Shown: one piece after another, positions 15,979-26,625 of the stretch
How positions within the stretch are numbered: position 1 is the first letter of the stretch
Layout of the letters: the number at the start of each line of letters is the position of its first letter
Assembly (NCBI RefSeq): GCF_004347735.1
Contig: NZ_SLTI01000058.1
Span: forward strand, 79,360-143,359
From: Sulfuricurvum sp. IAE1
GTDB lineage: Bacteria; Campylobacterota; Campylobacteria; Campylobacterales; Sulfurimonadaceae
DNA: 64,000 nt
Reading direction: 5' to 3'
Position numbers and translations under genes: made by a program
Notes under the pieces: model-generated
Told to the model about the DNA's origin: nothing
What the model saw: the letters and a program-made list of their open reading frames with translations, nothing else
The model's database searches: none

Positions 15979-18225
15979 ATGAAACAATGGCTCACCGGTA
16001 TACCGGTCTCGAAAAAACTCGGCTTCATCATGGTACTCGCCTCTGCGGTCGTGATTTTCGAAACACTGATTTTCCTGCTCGCGACCAATTCGCTCAACAA
16101 AGAGTTCGAAAGCTTCGACCAGAGGAGTTTCGAAGGGGTCAAAGCGGTACTGGAGACCGAAAAGGAACTGAACTATTTCAGCCGTATTACCCGTGAGATA
16201 ATGCTCGGCGGCGACCTAAACGAAAACCTGAACAAACTCGACGATACCTACGAAAAAATCGAAATCCTCTTTAAACGGATGGAACAGACAACCAGCGACG
16301 CGGCACAACGCGGCATCTGTAAAAAAGCGAAAAACGACGCGATGGTCTTTATAACGTCGTCGCGCGATCTGATGCGCACCCTTCAAAACGGGCCGCACGA
16401 CCTGGGAGCGACCTACCGGTTCTACCATGCCAATTTCTCGCCGCTGGCCAAAGCGTCGCGCGAATCGATGAAGAGTCTCGTGGCATCCAAAATGGATGAA
16501 GCGGCCCGAATGAAAGAGACGTTTAAAAACGATATCCTCATGTGGGGAATCGTCGCCGGAATCGGCGGAGCGATCGGGATCGCCGCGATGATCGTCATCA
16601 TGCTTATGATCGCCTCACAGATAAAAGAATCGCTCTCCCTGGCACAAAACGGCCTGCTGGGATTTTTCCGTTTTCTGGGGGGAGAAGAGAAACACGCCCA
16701 GCCCCTGCCTGATCTGGGTAGCGACGAATTCGGGAAAATGGGAGCCATGATCAACCGCAATATCAAAGAAGCGGAAGCGAAGTTCAACGAACAGCAGCAG
16801 GCGATCCTCGATTTCGAAACCATCTGTTCAAACGCCAGCAAAGGATTTCTCCACCACCGTATCGCCACCCGGTACAGCGATCCCAATCTCCAGCAGCTCT
16901 CCCGCACGCTCAATACGTTCCTTGACGAAATCGAACTCACCTTCGGAAAACTGGTGGCCATTTTCGTCGATTTCGCACAGGGCGACTACAGCAAATCGGG
17001 AGAATCGCGCGACGCGAAAGGATCGTTTGCGTCGATTGACCAGGCGGTCAGCGCCGTGGCGGCTTCCAACAGCGAGATTTTTTCACTGATTTCGCGGTTC
17101 TCGCGCGAATTTACCCGTGACGCCCATCATCTCGCCTCTTCGGGCGACGAACTGAGTGCGAGCGCCAACCAGCAGGCTTCGAGCCTCGAAGAGACCGCGG
17201 CGGCTATCGAAGAGCTCACCTCGAACGTCGCATCCAATACCTCGAAAGCCGAAACGATGGCCCGTACGGCCCAGGAAGCGATGCATGCCGCCGAGCGGGG
17301 TAACACCGTCGCGGGCGAAAGCCTCGAAGCGATGCATGAAATCGTCCGCGCGACCGAAGCGATCAACCAGGCGGTCGACATCATCGACAACATCGCGTTC
17401 CAGACCAACATTCTCTCGCTGAACGCCGCCGTCGAAGCGGCCACCGCCGGGGAAGCGGGCAAAGGATTCGCCGTCGTCGCACAGGAAGTGCGCAACCTCG
17501 CCAACCGCAGCGCCGACGCCGCAGCGCAGATCCAGCAGCTCGCCCGCAGCGCGCGCGAAAAATCGCAAGGCGGTCTGGAAACCTCCCAAAACATGATGGA
17601 AAGTTTCTCGATGATCGCCCGCAAGATCACCGAAACCGACGCGATGGTGCGCGACGTCGCGAGTGCGAGCCGCGAACAGATGGCGGGTATAAACCAGATC
17701 AACGATGCCGTCAGCCAGCTCGACCAGATGACGCAGCAAAACGCCAAAACCGCCAACAATGTCGCCCAGATAGCCAACGAAATCCTCGATAAAACCGAGC
17801 AGTTCGAACACATGCTCTCACGCGTCCGCTTCGATGAGAGCGTGGAGCACCACAACTGTGACGTGCAGATGATTTTCGACACGGCGAAACTCAAAATCGA
17901 TCACATCAATTTCAAAGAGAACAACTACAAAAAACTCAAAAGCGAACACAGCGTCTGGCGGGTGAGCAACCACCACGAGTGCAATCTTGGCAAATGGATC
18001 GACGAACACGCTTCGGCGCCGTTTGCCCAGGGGGAAGCGTGGAATGCGCTGCTCAGCGCCCATGAAAAAGTCCACAGCGGGGTGCAGTCCTACATCGAAG
18101 CCGATCTCTCCCGTGCCTCTTCCCAGACTCTCGAGCGGATCACGCGCGATCTCGAAGAGGCGACGCGCGGCGTCTTCAACGGACTCGATGCCATCAAATC
18201 CCTCAACTGCGGCGGGAATCTCTAA
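15979..18225 (+). CDS. Methyl-accepting chemotaxis protein 1, CZB domain
   Basis: 748 residues. Transmembrane helix 1 is at residues 13-36, a four-helix-type periplasmic sensor follows, helix 2 is at 185-212, then HAMP-like segments and the signalling domain. The tip sequence is [38 protein letters not shown]. At the C-terminus is a CZB zinc-binding domain (residues 620-725) with its ligands: DHINFK histidine, CNLGKW cysteine and SAHEKVH histidines. CZB domains sense zinc or hypochlorous acid from the cytoplasm. It follows the receiver gene by 15 bases with AAGGA. No CheR-docking pentapeptide. Confidence 0.95.
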   Translation: MKQWLTGIPVSKKLGFIMVLASAVVIFETLIFLLATNSLNKEFESFDQRSFEGVKAVLETEKELNYFSRITREIMLGGDLNENLNKLDDTYEKIEILFKRMEQTTSDAAQRGICKKAKNDAMVFITSSRDLMRTLQNGPHDLGATYRFYHANFSPLAKASRESMKSLVASKMDEAARMKETFKNDILMWGIVAGIGGAIGIAAMIVIMLMIASQIKESLSLAQNGLLGFFRFLGGEEKHAQPLPDLGSDEFGKMGAMINRNIKEAEAKFNEQQQAILDFETICSNASKGFLHHRIATRYSDPNLQQLSRTLNTFLDEIELTFGKLVAIFVDFAQGDYSKSGESRDAKGSFASIDQAVSAVAASNSEIFSLISRFSREFTRDAHHLASSGDELSASANQQASSLEETAAAIEELTSNVASNTSKAETMARTAQEAMHAAERGNTVAGESLEAMHEIVRATEAINQAVDIIDNIAFQTNILSLNAAVEAATAGEAGKGFAVVAQEVRNLANRSADAAAQIQQLARSAREKSQGGLETSQNMMESFSMIARKITETDAMVRDVASASREQMAGINQINDAVSQLDQMTQQNAKTANNVAQIANEILDKTEQFEHMLSRVRFDESVEHHNCDVQMIFDTAKLKIDHINFKENNYKKLKSEHSVWRVSNHHECNLGKWIDEHASAPFAQGEAWNALLSAHEKVHSGVQSYIEADLSRASSQTLERITRDLEEATRGVFNGLDAIKSLNCGGNL

Positions 18226-18250
18226 CCCGCCTCCCCGCGCGCCCGCGCGT

Positions 18251-18284
18251 TTGCAACACACTTGCCACACTAACGTCATACAAT
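18251..18284 (+). promoter_or_regulatory. Island promoter motif, copy 2 (before the POTRA gene)
   Basis: TTGCAACA-cac-TTGCCACA, nine bases, TACAAT, then 26 bases to the ATG at 18311. Confidence 0.8.
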
Positions 18285-18310
18285 TCCCCAATTTACTTCA
18301 AGGAGCATGC

Positions 18311-18916
18311 ATGCGCGTTAACGTCTTGCTTTCACTCGCACTCTTATCCCTCTCCCTTTCGGCTTCGACTCCCATCGACAAAATCGTTTTCGAAGGTAAC
18401 GAAAAAATCCCGACCAAGAAACTCAATGCGCTGGTTCAGCCCTATCTGGGCAAAACGCTTGACGCTTCCACCGCTGAGCGGATCGCAGGAGACGTCGAGT
18501 CGTTTTACCGTAAAAACAATTTCAGCCTCGCCTACGCTTCGGTCGCCTCCATCGACGAAAAAAACCGCACCGTGACCGTCAGTATCAAAAAATATACCGA
18601 TTTCAACCGGCGTTCCATCGGTGAAATGGAGCGGCGGCCGTTGCACAAAGGGCTGATCAACCGCGTCTTTTTCACCGGAAACGAAAAGATTTCAACCTAC
18701 CGTCTGATGAAAGAGATCGAACCGCTGCTGGGGACCGAGCACAACGACGACGCACTCGCGAAACTGGTTAAAACGGTCGAAGATTATTACCGTTCCCGCC
18801 GCTACGAACTCGCCTACGCCGAAATCGCGCAGGCCGACGACAACGGCATCGTCACCGTCGCGATCAAAAAATACCCATCTTTCAAAGCCCGCTACGCCCG
18901 CGAAGGGAAAAACTGA
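18311..18916 (+). CDS. Secreted protein made of two POTRA-like domains
   Basis: 201 residues from the ATG at 18311 (AAGGAG upstream; the frame is open further 5' but that part overlaps MCP1). A clear signal peptide (LLSLALLSLSLSAS) is followed by two repeats that align with each other: IDKIVFEGNEKIPTKKLN...LAYASVASID and INRVFFTGNEKISTYRLM...LAYAEIAQAD. This is the POTRA fold of outer-membrane assembly and two-partner-secretion proteins, but no beta-barrel follows. It should be periplasmic. It has its own copy of the island promoter, which ties it to chemotaxis for unknown reasons. Confidence 0.8.
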   Translation: MRVNVLLSLALLSLSLSASTPIDKIVFEGNEKIPTKKLNALVQPYLGKTLDASTAERIAGDVESFYRKNNFSLAYASVASIDEKNRTVTVSIKKYTDFNRRSIGEMERRPLHKGLINRVFFTGNEKISTYRLMKEIEPLLGTEHNDDALAKLVKTVEDYYRSRRYELAYAEIAQADDNGIVTVAIKKYPSFKARYAREGKN

Positions 18917-18985
18917 TCCCCCCTCTTGTTTCGCCACGCCGCACGTATGAGGGAAAGTTTCTCCTCCGGCAGCGCTAAAATCGTT

Positions 18986-19019
18986 TTGCCACAAAGTTGC
19001 AACATTAAAGCGTTACGAT
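18986..19019 (+). promoter_or_regulatory. Island promoter motif, copy 3 (before MCP2)
   Basis: TTGCCACA-aag-TTGCAACA, nine bases, TACGAT, 47 bases before the ATG at 19067. Confidence 0.75.
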
Positions 19020-19066
19020 ACCCCTGATTACAATGTAATAAAAATGTAACCGAAAGGGGGAACCTC

Positions 19067-20983
19067 ATGAACACGTCTTTGTTCGAACGGCTCTCCATCC
19101 GACAGCGGATGACCTATCTCGTCCTCAGTGTCACGGCGGCGGTCGTCTTCGCTGCGGTATTCGTCTTTTTCGCCCTGAGCAAAATCGAATCCGACTATAC
19201 CCAGCTGCAGCAAAACGCCACGGCCGGAGCGCTGTATACCCTAGAAATCGAAAAAGACCTCAATTACGTCAGCCGCACCAGCCGCGACATCATGCTCGGC
19301 AACAGCTATGACAAAAACATGGTGAAACTCCAGGAGCGATCCGAAAAAATCAAAAAGAACTTCGCCGAACTCGAAAAACTGGCCGACTCGGAGTCCGAAT
19401 CGCTGATCGCCGAAGCCAAGCGGACGACGTTCGCGTTTCTGGACAACACGATGGCGCTGATGCAGACCCTCGGCAAAATGGATAAAACCCTCATTTCGGC
19501 CAACACGATCCCCATTTACGGCCAGTACAAAAAAGAGCTGACTCCCTATGCCGAAGCCTCACGCGAAAGTTTCGAAAAAGTGGTCAAAATGAAGCGGGAC
19601 CGCTTCGTCGCCGCTACCGATGAGATGCACGACAACATCCTCTTTTTCAAAACGGCGGTCATGGTCTCGGGGATCGCGGTTGCGGTGATGATTTTCGCGT
19701 TTGCCAATCTCGTCCAGCGTTCCATCGTTTCGGCACTCGAATCGTTTACCCTCGTCATACGCCGCGTCGCCGAAGGTAATTTTGCCCAGACCCGCATCGA
19801 GGCCGCTCCTGGGACCGAACTCGGCCTCATGGGGCATTCGCTCGAACAGCTCATCAGCCAGATAGAGACTTTTATCCACCGGATCAATCTCACCATCGGC
19901 AACGCGACGCGCGGGGATTTTAGCGTACCGCTGAGTTCGCAAGGGATGCACGGCGAGTTCATCGATGCGACCGAACTGGTCCGCAATTCGATCCGTGTAA
20001 TGGAAGAGCAGGAAGGGAAAAAGCAGCGCGACGCGCTCAATTCGGAGCTGAGCAAGCTCTCGGTCGAAGTGACCGAATCGCTCGCGGTCATCCAGCACAA
20101 TCTCGAGCACAACATCGCCAATCTCAAAGAGGTGACCCGATCGACGAAAGAGGCCGCCAACCTCTCCGACGACAGCCGTCAAACGATCGAAATGATCGTA
20201 CGTGAACTCGAAACGATGAAACAAAGCGTCAACGAAAACAACGAGGCGATCATCCATATGGCTTCGCGCACGCAGGAGATCAATTCGATCATCCGGCTCA
20301 TCACCGACATCGCCGAGCAGACCAACCTCCTCGCGCTCAATGCCGCGATCGAAGCCGCACGGGCCGGCGAGCACGGACGCGGTTTCGCGGTCGTCGCCGA
20401 CGAAGTGCGCAAACTGGCCGAGCGGACGCACAAAGCCACGGGTGAAATCGCCGTCTCGATCAACTCGCTCAAACAGGATATGAGCGACATCGAAAAAAGT
20501 GCCGAAGAGATGAACCAGGTGGTCGAATCCTCGACCGAGCACATCCACGATTTTGAAAAAACCCTGATCCGGCTCAACGAGACGTCGACAAGCATCGTCA
20601 ATTCGTCGTACATGATGGAAAACAGCGTCTTCATCGTCCTGGCGAAAATCGACCACATCATCTACAAATCGCGCGCCTACAACAGCCTCATGCGCTGTGA
20701 GCCCCGTCTTGAGGTGCTGACGACGCAGCAGTGCAGCATCGGCCAATGGTATAACGAAGAGGGGCGGCGGCGCTTCGGCAAAACGGCGAGCTTCGCGCAG
20801 ATGACCCGGCCGCACGAAATCGTCCATGACCGCGTCAATAAAAATCTCGCTTTCATCAAAGACCCCTCCGGGCAGCTCTGCCTGAGCCACGCAAGCGAGA
20901 TTATCGCCAACTTCCGCGATATGGAAGAGGCAAGTACCGAACTATTCGTCCTTATGGACAATCTGACCAAGGAGACAGCATAA
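19067..20983 (+). CDS. Methyl-accepting chemotaxis protein 2, CZB-like domain
   Basis: 638 residues. TM helices lie at about residues 14-37 and 194-216 with a helical periplasmic domain between, whose start ([21 protein letters not shown]) resembles that of MCP1. The signalling tip is of a different type from its neighbours: [41 protein letters not shown]. The C-terminus is a CZB-like domain: [20 protein letters not shown] and RPHEIVH carry the His-Cys-His-His ligands. It is the first gene of a unit with PAS1 and MCP3; the PAS1 ATG starts on the base after its stop. Confidence 0.93.
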   Translation: MNTSLFERLSIRQRMTYLVLSVTAAVVFAAVFVFFALSKIESDYTQLQQNATAGALYTLEIEKDLNYVSRTSRDIMLGNSYDKNMVKLQERSEKIKKNFAELEKLADSESESLIAEAKRTTFAFLDNTMALMQTLGKMDKTLISANTIPIYGQYKKELTPYAEASRESFEKVVKMKRDRFVAATDEMHDNILFFKTAVMVSGIAVAVMIFAFANLVQRSIVSALESFTLVIRRVAEGNFAQTRIEAAPGTELGLMGHSLEQLISQIETFIHRINLTIGNATRGDFSVPLSSQGMHGEFIDATELVRNSIRVMEEQEGKKQRDALNSELSKLSVEVTESLAVIQHNLEHNIANLKEVTRSTKEAANLSDDSRQTIEMIVRELETMKQSVNENNEAIIHMASRTQEINSIIRLITDIAEQTNLLALNAAIEAARAGEHGRGFAVVADEVRKLAERTHKATGEIAVSINSLKQDMSDIEKSAEEMNQVVESSTEHIHDFEKTLIRLNETSTSIVNSSYMMENSVFIVLAKIDHIIYKSRAYNSLMRCEPRLEVLTTQQCSIGQWYNEEGRRRFGKTASFAQMTRPHEIVHDRVNKNLAFIKDPSGQLCLSHASEIIANFRDMEEASTELFVLMDNLTKETA

Positions 20984-21364
20984 ATGAGAGAAATTGAGAT
21001 GGATGAAACGTCGCTGATCATTTCGGAGACCGACGCGCGGGGTGTCATCACCTTTGCCAACGACGATTTTCTGCGATACAGCGGATACGGTTGGGAAGAG
21101 CTTTTGGGCAAACCCCACAACATCCTCCGCCATCCCGACATGCCCAAGGCCGCCTTCAAAGACCTTTGGGACACGATCAAGAAGGGAGCAACCTGGAACG
21201 GTTTTGTCAAAAACCGCACCAAACACGGCGAATACTACTGGGTCTACGCCACCGTTTCACCGATCACTTTCGAAAACGGCGAGACACGCTACCTCTCGCT
21301 TCGGCGCAAGCCGACCCGGCAGGAGATCGCCAAATACGACGCGCTTTACAAAACGATGCATTAA
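20984..21364 (+). CDS. Stand-alone PAS protein 1, Aer/CetB-like
   Basis: 126 residues that are nothing but a PAS domain: [26 protein letters not shown], the Aer-type core [28 protein letters not shown], then [24 protein letters not shown]. In Aer and CetB this fold binds FAD and reads redox state. It has no membrane anchor or signalling domain, so it must act through a partner, most likely MCP3 encoded eight bases downstream. It starts immediately after the MCP2 stop with AAGGAG inside that gene, so translation is coupled. Confidence 0.9.
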   Translation: MREIEMDETSLIISETDARGVITFANDDFLRYSGYGWEELLGKPHNILRHPDMPKAAFKDLWDTIKKGATWNGFVKNRTKHGEYYWVYATVSPITFENGETRYLSLRRKPTRQEIAKYDALYKTMH

Positions 21365-21372
21365 GGAGCATT

Positions 21373-22641
21373 ATGTTCGATATCAGTAAAAAAGACTACC
21401 TGATCCTCAAACAGGCCATTAACGACTGCCGCCATTTCGTCCTCGAAAAAGTGAACGAAGTGGACAGCCGTTTCACCAGCGGCAGCCACCGCATTAACGA
21501 TCTGCTCGAAGATCTCCACCGTTTCGCCGCCGAATACAAAGCGGTCCGCGACGCCAATTACATCCAGGCAGGAATGCTCGCCATGTCGGTTTTTCGGGCC
21601 AAAACCGGGGAACTGAGCAACGTCAGCATGGCGCAGTGCACCCATAACGGAAGCGGGGTTCTCAAAGAGACGACCAACTTTTACAACGGGCTCATGAGCC
21701 GTCTCAAAGAGCTGTTCAGCGAGATCGAATCGGGATTCACCCGGATCAGCAACAACGACCTGCGGGTTCCGTTCAAATCCGACGGGTGGCATCACGACAT
21801 CCGCACCCTCAACGAACACATCAACGAGCTTCAGGAAATCATCGCCGAACAGTACCGTCAGCAGCTCGGCGACGCCCTCGCCCTCCGGCGCAATACCTCG
21901 GAGCTTTCCCGCTATTCCGAAGAGCTCAGCGCCAGTGCGAGCCTGCAGGCTTCCAGTCTCGAAGAGACCGCCGCCGCCGTCGAGGAACTCACCTCGAACG
22001 TCTCGTCCAACGCCGAAAAAGCCGAAGCGATGAGTCGCGTCGCACGCGAAGCGAAAACCGCCGCCCGGCACGGCAACGACATCGCGCAGGAAAGTTTTGC
22101 GGCGATGAACGAGATCGTCCGCGCGACCGAAGCGATCAACCAGGCCGTATCGACCATCGAAAACATCGCGTTCCAGACCAATATCCTCTCGCTCAACGCA
22201 GCTGTCGAAGCGGCCACCGCAGGCGAAGCGGGCAAAGGGTTCGCCGTCGTCGCCCAGGAAGTGCGCAACCTCGCCAACCGCAGTGCCGACGCCGCCCGCC
22301 AGATACAGGAAGTCGCCCGCCTCGCACGCGAAAAATCGCAGGGAGGTCTGGAAACTTCCAAAAACATGATGGAAAGCTTTTCGACGATCGCCGACAAAAT
22401 CTCGGAGACCGACGAGCTGGTACGCGACGTCACCCTCGCCGGGCGCGAACAGATGGCCGGAATCGCTCAGATCAACCATGCGATCACGCAGCTCGACCAG
22501 ATCACCCAGCAAAACGCCAAAACGGCCAATAACGTCGCTTCCCTCTCAGGCATCGTTCAAAACCTCTCAGACCATATGTACGCCGAAATCTCCCAAAAAG
22601 AGTTCAGGGGAAAAGAGCAGCTTCTCGCTTCGGCGAACTGA
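21373..22641 (+). CDS. Soluble chemoreceptor MCP3, partner of PAS protein 1
   Basis: 422 residues from the ATG at 21373 (AAGGAG upstream; the frame is open further back across PAS1). No hydrophobic segment is long enough to cross the membrane. An N-terminal helical region of about 150 residues leads into a HAMP-like stretch ([13 protein letters not shown]) and the signalling hairpin with tip [24 protein letters not shown]. The C-terminus ([10 protein letters not shown]) has no docking pentapeptide. Together with PAS1 it resembles the split CetB/CetA energy-taxis receptor of Campylobacter, but CetA has a membrane anchor and this does not. Confidence 0.9.
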   Translation: MFDISKKDYLILKQAINDCRHFVLEKVNEVDSRFTSGSHRINDLLEDLHRFAAEYKAVRDANYIQAGMLAMSVFRAKTGELSNVSMAQCTHNGSGVLKETTNFYNGLMSRLKELFSEIESGFTRISNNDLRVPFKSDGWHHDIRTLNEHINELQEIIAEQYRQQLGDALALRRNTSELSRYSEELSASASLQASSLEETAAAVEELTSNVSSNAEKAEAMSRVAREAKTAARHGNDIAQESFAAMNEIVRATEAINQAVSTIENIAFQTNILSLNAAVEAATAGEAGKGFAVVAQEVRNLANRSADAARQIQEVARLAREKSQGGLETSKNMMESFSTIADKISETDELVRDVTLAGREQMAGIAQINHAITQLDQITQQNAKTANNVASLSGIVQNLSDHMYAEISQKEFRGKEQLLASAN

Positions 22642-22696
22642 CTCTCCCGCCTCCCCCTCTTTTCTCCCCTGCGGGTGTGATAAAAACGTTATTTTT

Positions 22697-22730
22697 TTGC
22701 GACGCACTTGCAACACTAAAACCGCATAAT
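22697..22730 (+). promoter_or_regulatory. Island promoter motif, copy 4 (before PAS2/MCP4)
   Basis: TTGCGACG-cac-TTGCAACA, nine bases, CATAAT, 30 bases before the ATG at 22761. Confidence 0.75.
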
Positions 22731-22760
22731 TTCCTTACCAAACCATGAGGAATCAACGAC

Positions 22761-23159
22761 ATGCAAATCTTTACCTCGAACGGTGCCGAACGCGTTTTGA
22801 CCGACAAGGCGTTTTTGGTTTCCGAAACCGACGAAAAAGGGATTATCGTCTTCGCCAATGACGACTTCTGCACCATTGCCGATTACCGGGTCAGCGACCT
22901 GATCGGCCGGCCTCACAATATCGTGCGCCACCCCGACATGCCGAAGGCGGCGTTTAAAAGCCTCTGGGACACCGTACACGAGGGAAAAATATGGACCGGA
23001 TTCGTCAAAAACAAAACCCGCAGCGGGTCGGAGTATTACTGGGTGTATGCGACCGTCTTTCCGATCACCCGCAACGGTAGACGCCACTACATCTCCTGCC
23101 GCCGCAAACCTACCCGCGATGAAATCGCGCAAGCCGAAGCGCTTTACCAAACCCTCTAA
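22761..23159 (+). CDS. Stand-alone PAS protein 2, Aer/CetB-like
   Basis: 132 residues, a single PAS domain clearly paralogous to PAS1: [79 protein letters not shown]. The probable ligand is FAD by analogy with Aer and CetB; this is an inference. It is followed after 11 bases by soluble receptor MCP4, repeating the PAS1/MCP3 arrangement, so the pair was probably duplicated as a unit and then diverged. Confidence 0.9.
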   Translation: MQIFTSNGAERVLTDKAFLVSETDEKGIIVFANDDFCTIADYRVSDLIGRPHNIVRHPDMPKAAFKSLWDTVHEGKIWTGFVKNKTRSGSEYYWVYATVFPITRNGRRHYISCRRKPTRDEIAQAEALYQTL

Positions 23160-23170
23160 GGAAAACTGAT

Positions 23171-24436
23171 ATGTTCGGAACCAAACCTGCCGACGCCCAA
23201 CTGCTCGAAGCGATGATCGAAGACATTTTCGATATCGCCGAAGGAAAACGCAACCGCTACCGCTATTCGGGGGCCGAATTCGCCGACCGTAAACTCGAAA
23301 AAGTCTCGAACGCGATCCATCGCCGCCTTGCTTCGCTCATCGAGAGCAAGCAAAAAGACATGCTCGCGATGGGCGAGCTGATACTCGCGCTCGACCAGAT
23401 GAAATCGGGAATCTTCAAACCGTCCGAAATCGACGCGCACGGCAGTGAAATGAGTGTGATCGCTTCGTCGTTCAACGCCTTTACCCTTCTGCTCTCGGAG
23501 CGGTTTGTGCAGATCGTCCAGACCCTCTCTACCTACTCCACCAACGATTTTACCCCGCGCCTGAGCGAAGGGGAACTTCAAGGCGAACTCGCATCGCTGA
23601 TCCGAGGCGTCAACAACCTGGCCGACGAAATCACGCAGATGCTCTCTGATAGTCTTCGAAACGGGCTGGACCTGCAAAACGAAGCCGCGATGCTGCGCGA
23701 GGCGATGGAACGCCTCTCGAATGCCAGCAACGAGCAGGCCGCCAATCTCGAAGAGACCGCCGCCGCGATGGAGGAGATGACAGGGAACGTCCAGGGGAAT
23801 GCCCAAAAAGCCAACGACATGGCCCGCATGGCGGCACAAACCGACGATAGCGCCAAACAAGGAGCCGCACTGGCCGACAAAACGGCGCAGGCCATGACCG
23901 AGATCCAGGAGGCGACCCGCTCGATCAACAATGCCGTCGCCATCATCGAAAACATCGCGTTCCAGACGAACATCCTCTCGCTCAACGCCGCCGTCGAAGC
24001 GGCCACCGCAGGCGAAGCGGGCAAAGGGTTCGCCGTCGTCGCCCAGGAAGTGCGCAACCTCGCCAACCGCAGTGCCGACGCCGCCAAAGAGATAAAATCC
24101 CTCGCCGAACAGGCCGCCGCCAAATCGGACGAGGGAATGAACATCGCCGGCGATCTCACCAAAGGATTCGAAGTGATCGCCGAAAAGATCGAGCAGACCA
24201 CGATGCTCGTCCAGGACGTCAGCAACGCGAGCCGTGAACAGATGCAGGGGATCGGACAGATCAACACCGCGATTACGCAACTCGATCAAATGACCCAGGA
24301 AAACGCCAAAATCGCCGCCAACGTCACCCGGACCGCCGAAACGGTGCAGATTCTCTCCGACGATATTTACCGCCATATCGAATCCAAACAGTTTCGGGGA
24401 AAACACGAGCTGCTCGGCGGACGCCGGGGATCCTGA
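23171..24436 (+). CDS. Soluble chemoreceptor MCP4, partner of PAS protein 2
   Basis: 421 residues, no transmembrane segment. The N-terminal 150 residues are helical and HAMP-like ([34 protein letters not shown] resembles an Aer-type HAMP), followed by the signalling hairpin whose tip is identical in sequence to that of MCP1, MCP3 and MCP5. A 93-bp stretch of its gene is identical to MCP3 at synonymous positions too. C-terminus ends in GGRRGS, no pentapeptide. Probably transduces the state of PAS2 to CheA/CheW. Confidence 0.9.
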   Translation: MFGTKPADAQLLEAMIEDIFDIAEGKRNRYRYSGAEFADRKLEKVSNAIHRRLASLIESKQKDMLAMGELILALDQMKSGIFKPSEIDAHGSEMSVIASSFNAFTLLLSERFVQIVQTLSTYSTNDFTPRLSEGELQGELASLIRGVNNLADEITQMLSDSLRNGLDLQNEAAMLREAMERLSNASNEQAANLEETAAAMEEMTGNVQGNAQKANDMARMAAQTDDSAKQGAALADKTAQAMTEIQEATRSINNAVAIIENIAFQTNILSLNAAVEAATAGEAGKGFAVVAQEVRNLANRSADAAKEIKSLAEQAAAKSDEGMNIAGDLTKGFEVIAEKIEQTTMLVQDVSNASREQMQGIGQINTAITQLDQMTQENAKIAANVTRTAETVQILSDDIYRHIESKQFRGKHELLGGRRGS

Positions 24437-24486
24437 GTGAATTAACATTCATTTTGTCTGCGTCCCACGTATAGGGCGCGGTTATA

Positions 24487-24520
24487 ATGCAACATAGTTG
24501 CAACTTTTCCTTTCTACACT
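24487..24520 (+). promoter_or_regulatory. Island promoter motif, copy 5 (before MCP5)
   Basis: ATGCAACA-tag-TTGCAACT, nine bases, TACACT, 33 bases before the start at 24554. The weakest copy of the nine in half-site match but with exact spacing. Confidence 0.65.
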
Positions 24521-24553
24521 TCCATCATTGCACACAACCAAAAGGAGTTCAAC

Positions 24554-26497
24554 GTGTTTAACAACCTCACCATTAGAGAGAGGCTGCGACTATTCCCGAT
24601 TTTTGCCGTCATCATGACGGCGGGGGCCGGTATTTTCATTTTTATGTCCAAAAGCACCGGAACCGATACGTTTATCGCCGAAACGCTGATTATCGCAGGC
24701 GGATTGGCGTTCATCGCCCTCTCGAGCGCGGTATCGAAAACAATCCTCAATTCGGTCGAAAACCTCACGCACGGCTTTGAAGCGATCACCCGCACCAACG
24801 ATACGGGCATCCGGCTCGAGATTTCGGGCAACGACGAAATCTGCGAAGCGGCACGCCACTTCAATGCCTATATGGAGCGTCTCGACGCGGTTGCGCACAA
24901 AGACCAAGAAGCGATCGCCGACATCGCCAACGTCGCCAAACTTATGGCCGTCGGGTTCGTCTCAGTCCGGATCAAAGCGCAGGCCGGCAGCCCCGCACTG
25001 CAACAGACGATCAACGGATTCAACACCGCCCTGGCCGAAATGGAAAAAGCGACCGCCGAAATCTCGCGCGTCATGTCGGCTCTGGGGACCAGCGATTTCG
25101 CCGTCGAATTCGAGACGGGCAAATACTCCGGCGAACTTGGCGGTATGATGACGAGCCTGCAGGGGCTCAGCGAAAGCATCGGCGATTTCATGGCCCTCCT
25201 CTCCAAAAACGGCATCGCCCTCAACCAGGGTGCCACCACCCTCTCGGGTGCCAGCAACGATCTGTCCGGTTCGAGCAATACCCAGGCTTCGAGCCTCGAA
25301 GAGACAGCCGCCGCGATCGAAGAGCTCACCAGCAATATCTCGGCCAACAGCCAGAAAGCCTCCGAAATGGCGTCGCTGGCGCGTGAAACCGAACAGGCCG
25401 CCAGCGAAGGCAAAGCCCTCGCCGATACGACGGTCATGTCGATGAACGAGATCAGCAAAGCGACCCAGGCGATCAACGAAGCGGTTGCCATCATCGAAAA
25501 CATCGCCTTCCAGACCAATATCCTCTCGCTCAATGCCGCCGTCGAAGCGGCCACCGCAGGCGAAGCGGGCAAAGGGTTCGCCGTCGTCGCCCAGGAAGTG
25601 CGCAACCTCGCCAACCGCAGCGCCGACGCCGCCTCGCAGATCAAAGAACTCGCCGAACTGGCCAACGCCAAATCCAAAGACGGTCTGGCCGTGAGCGAAA
25701 ACATGATGAAAGGGTTCGACGTCATCAACCAGAAAATCTCCCACACGACCCAGCTGGTCCAGGACGTCGCCAACGGCAGCCGCGAACAGATGGCGGGGAT
25801 CAACCAGATCAATTCCGCCGTCGCGCAGCTCGATCAGATGACGCAGCAAAACGCGTCACTTGCGGGCGAAGTGAGCAAGCTCAGCGAAGAGATTCTGGGT
25901 ATGTCGCAAACCCTCAGCGCGACCGCGGCAAAGACCAAATACCGAAAAGAGTCCGAAAACCGCGTCTGCCGAATCGACATGATGTTCGAAACGAACAAAC
26001 TCAAATTCGACCACGTCAATTTCAAAAACAACAACTTCGGCAAACTCAAAGAGAGCGTCACCGCATGGACGGTCACCAACGAACATCAGTGCGATCTGGG
26101 CAAATGGATTCAGGCCCACAGCAACGAGAGTTATGCCAAAGGCTCCGAATGGAACGAACTCCTCTCCAACCATGCCCACGTCCACCAGAAGGTTCAGGAG
26201 TACATCAACCGCGAAAAAGCGGGAGCCAGACCCGAAGAGCTCGAACGGATCGCCAAAGAGATCGAAACCGACACCACCAAAGTGTTTGCATCACTCAACA
26301 AGGTGCGCGTAGCCGCATGCGGTCAGTCGCATCCGGCTCCCGAACCCGTTCGCCCCGCACATCGTACTCCGCGCCCTTCCGCCGCGCCCGTACGTCCCGC
26401 GGTACGGGTATCCGAACCCGCTTACGCCAAACCTGCCTATACGGCTCCCAAGCCGCCGGTCAAACATGACGATGACGATATCTGGGAGAGTTTTTAA
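24554..26497 (+). CDS. Methyl-accepting chemotaxis protein 5: CZB domain, flexible tail and CheR-docking pentapeptide
   Basis: 647 residues. Two adjacent hydrophobic segments (residues 12-32 and 43-60) make a membrane hairpin with almost no periplasmic part, so sensing is cytoplasmic. HAMP-like segments and the signalling domain (tip [24 protein letters not shown]) follow, then a CZB domain (residues 480-575; DHVNFK, CDLGKW, SNHAHVH). The last 65 residues are a proline/alanine-rich linker ending in DDDDIWESF. W and F at positions 2 and 5 of the final pentapeptide match the NWETF tail that tethers CheR and CheB in enteric receptors. It is the only receptor here with such a tail. Confidence 0.94.
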   Translation: MFNNLTIRERLRLFPIFAVIMTAGAGIFIFMSKSTGTDTFIAETLIIAGGLAFIALSSAVSKTILNSVENLTHGFEAITRTNDTGIRLEISGNDEICEAARHFNAYMERLDAVAHKDQEAIADIANVAKLMAVGFVSVRIKAQAGSPALQQTINGFNTALAEMEKATAEISRVMSALGTSDFAVEFETGKYSGELGGMMTSLQGLSESIGDFMALLSKNGIALNQGATTLSGASNDLSGSSNTQASSLEETAAAIEELTSNISANSQKASEMASLARETEQAASEGKALADTTVMSMNEISKATQAINEAVAIIENIAFQTNILSLNAAVEAATAGEAGKGFAVVAQEVRNLANRSADAASQIKELAELANAKSKDGLAVSENMMKGFDVINQKISHTTQLVQDVANGSREQMAGINQINSAVAQLDQMTQQNASLAGEVSKLSEEILGMSQTLSATAAKTKYRKESENRVCRIDMMFETNKLKFDHVNFKNNNFGKLKESVTAWTVTNEHQCDLGKWIQAHSNESYAKGSEWNELLSNHAHVHQKVQEYINREKAGARPEELERIAKEIETDTTKVFASLNKVRVAACGQSHPAPEPVRPAHRTPRPSAAPVRPAVRVSEPAYAKPAYTAPKPPVKHDDDDIWESF

Positions 26498-26563
26498 CCA
26501 CGTGAATCGCCTTAGGCGTTTCACCCCGCCAGCCCTTTTTTCACGGACGGCGAAACGACCGTT

Positions 26564-26597
26564 TTGCCACAATATTGCAACACTAATACGGAATACT
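26564..26597 (+). promoter_or_regulatory. Island promoter motif, copy 6 (before the che operon)
   Basis: TTGCCACA-ata-TTGCAACA, nine bases, AATACT, 28 bases before the ATG at 26626 that opens the cheZ-like/cheYAWRDB operon. Confidence 0.75.
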
Positions 26598-26625
26598 GAC
26601 AGCGTAGTTTTAAAAGGATACGGTA

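Noticed and set aside
19559..20890. Long minus-strand open frame opposite MCP2 (443 codons), with similar ones opposite other island genes
   Set aside because: They mirror the codon bias of GC-rich plus-strand genes, have no ribosome sites and no family motifs, while the plus-strand frames encode complete known domains.
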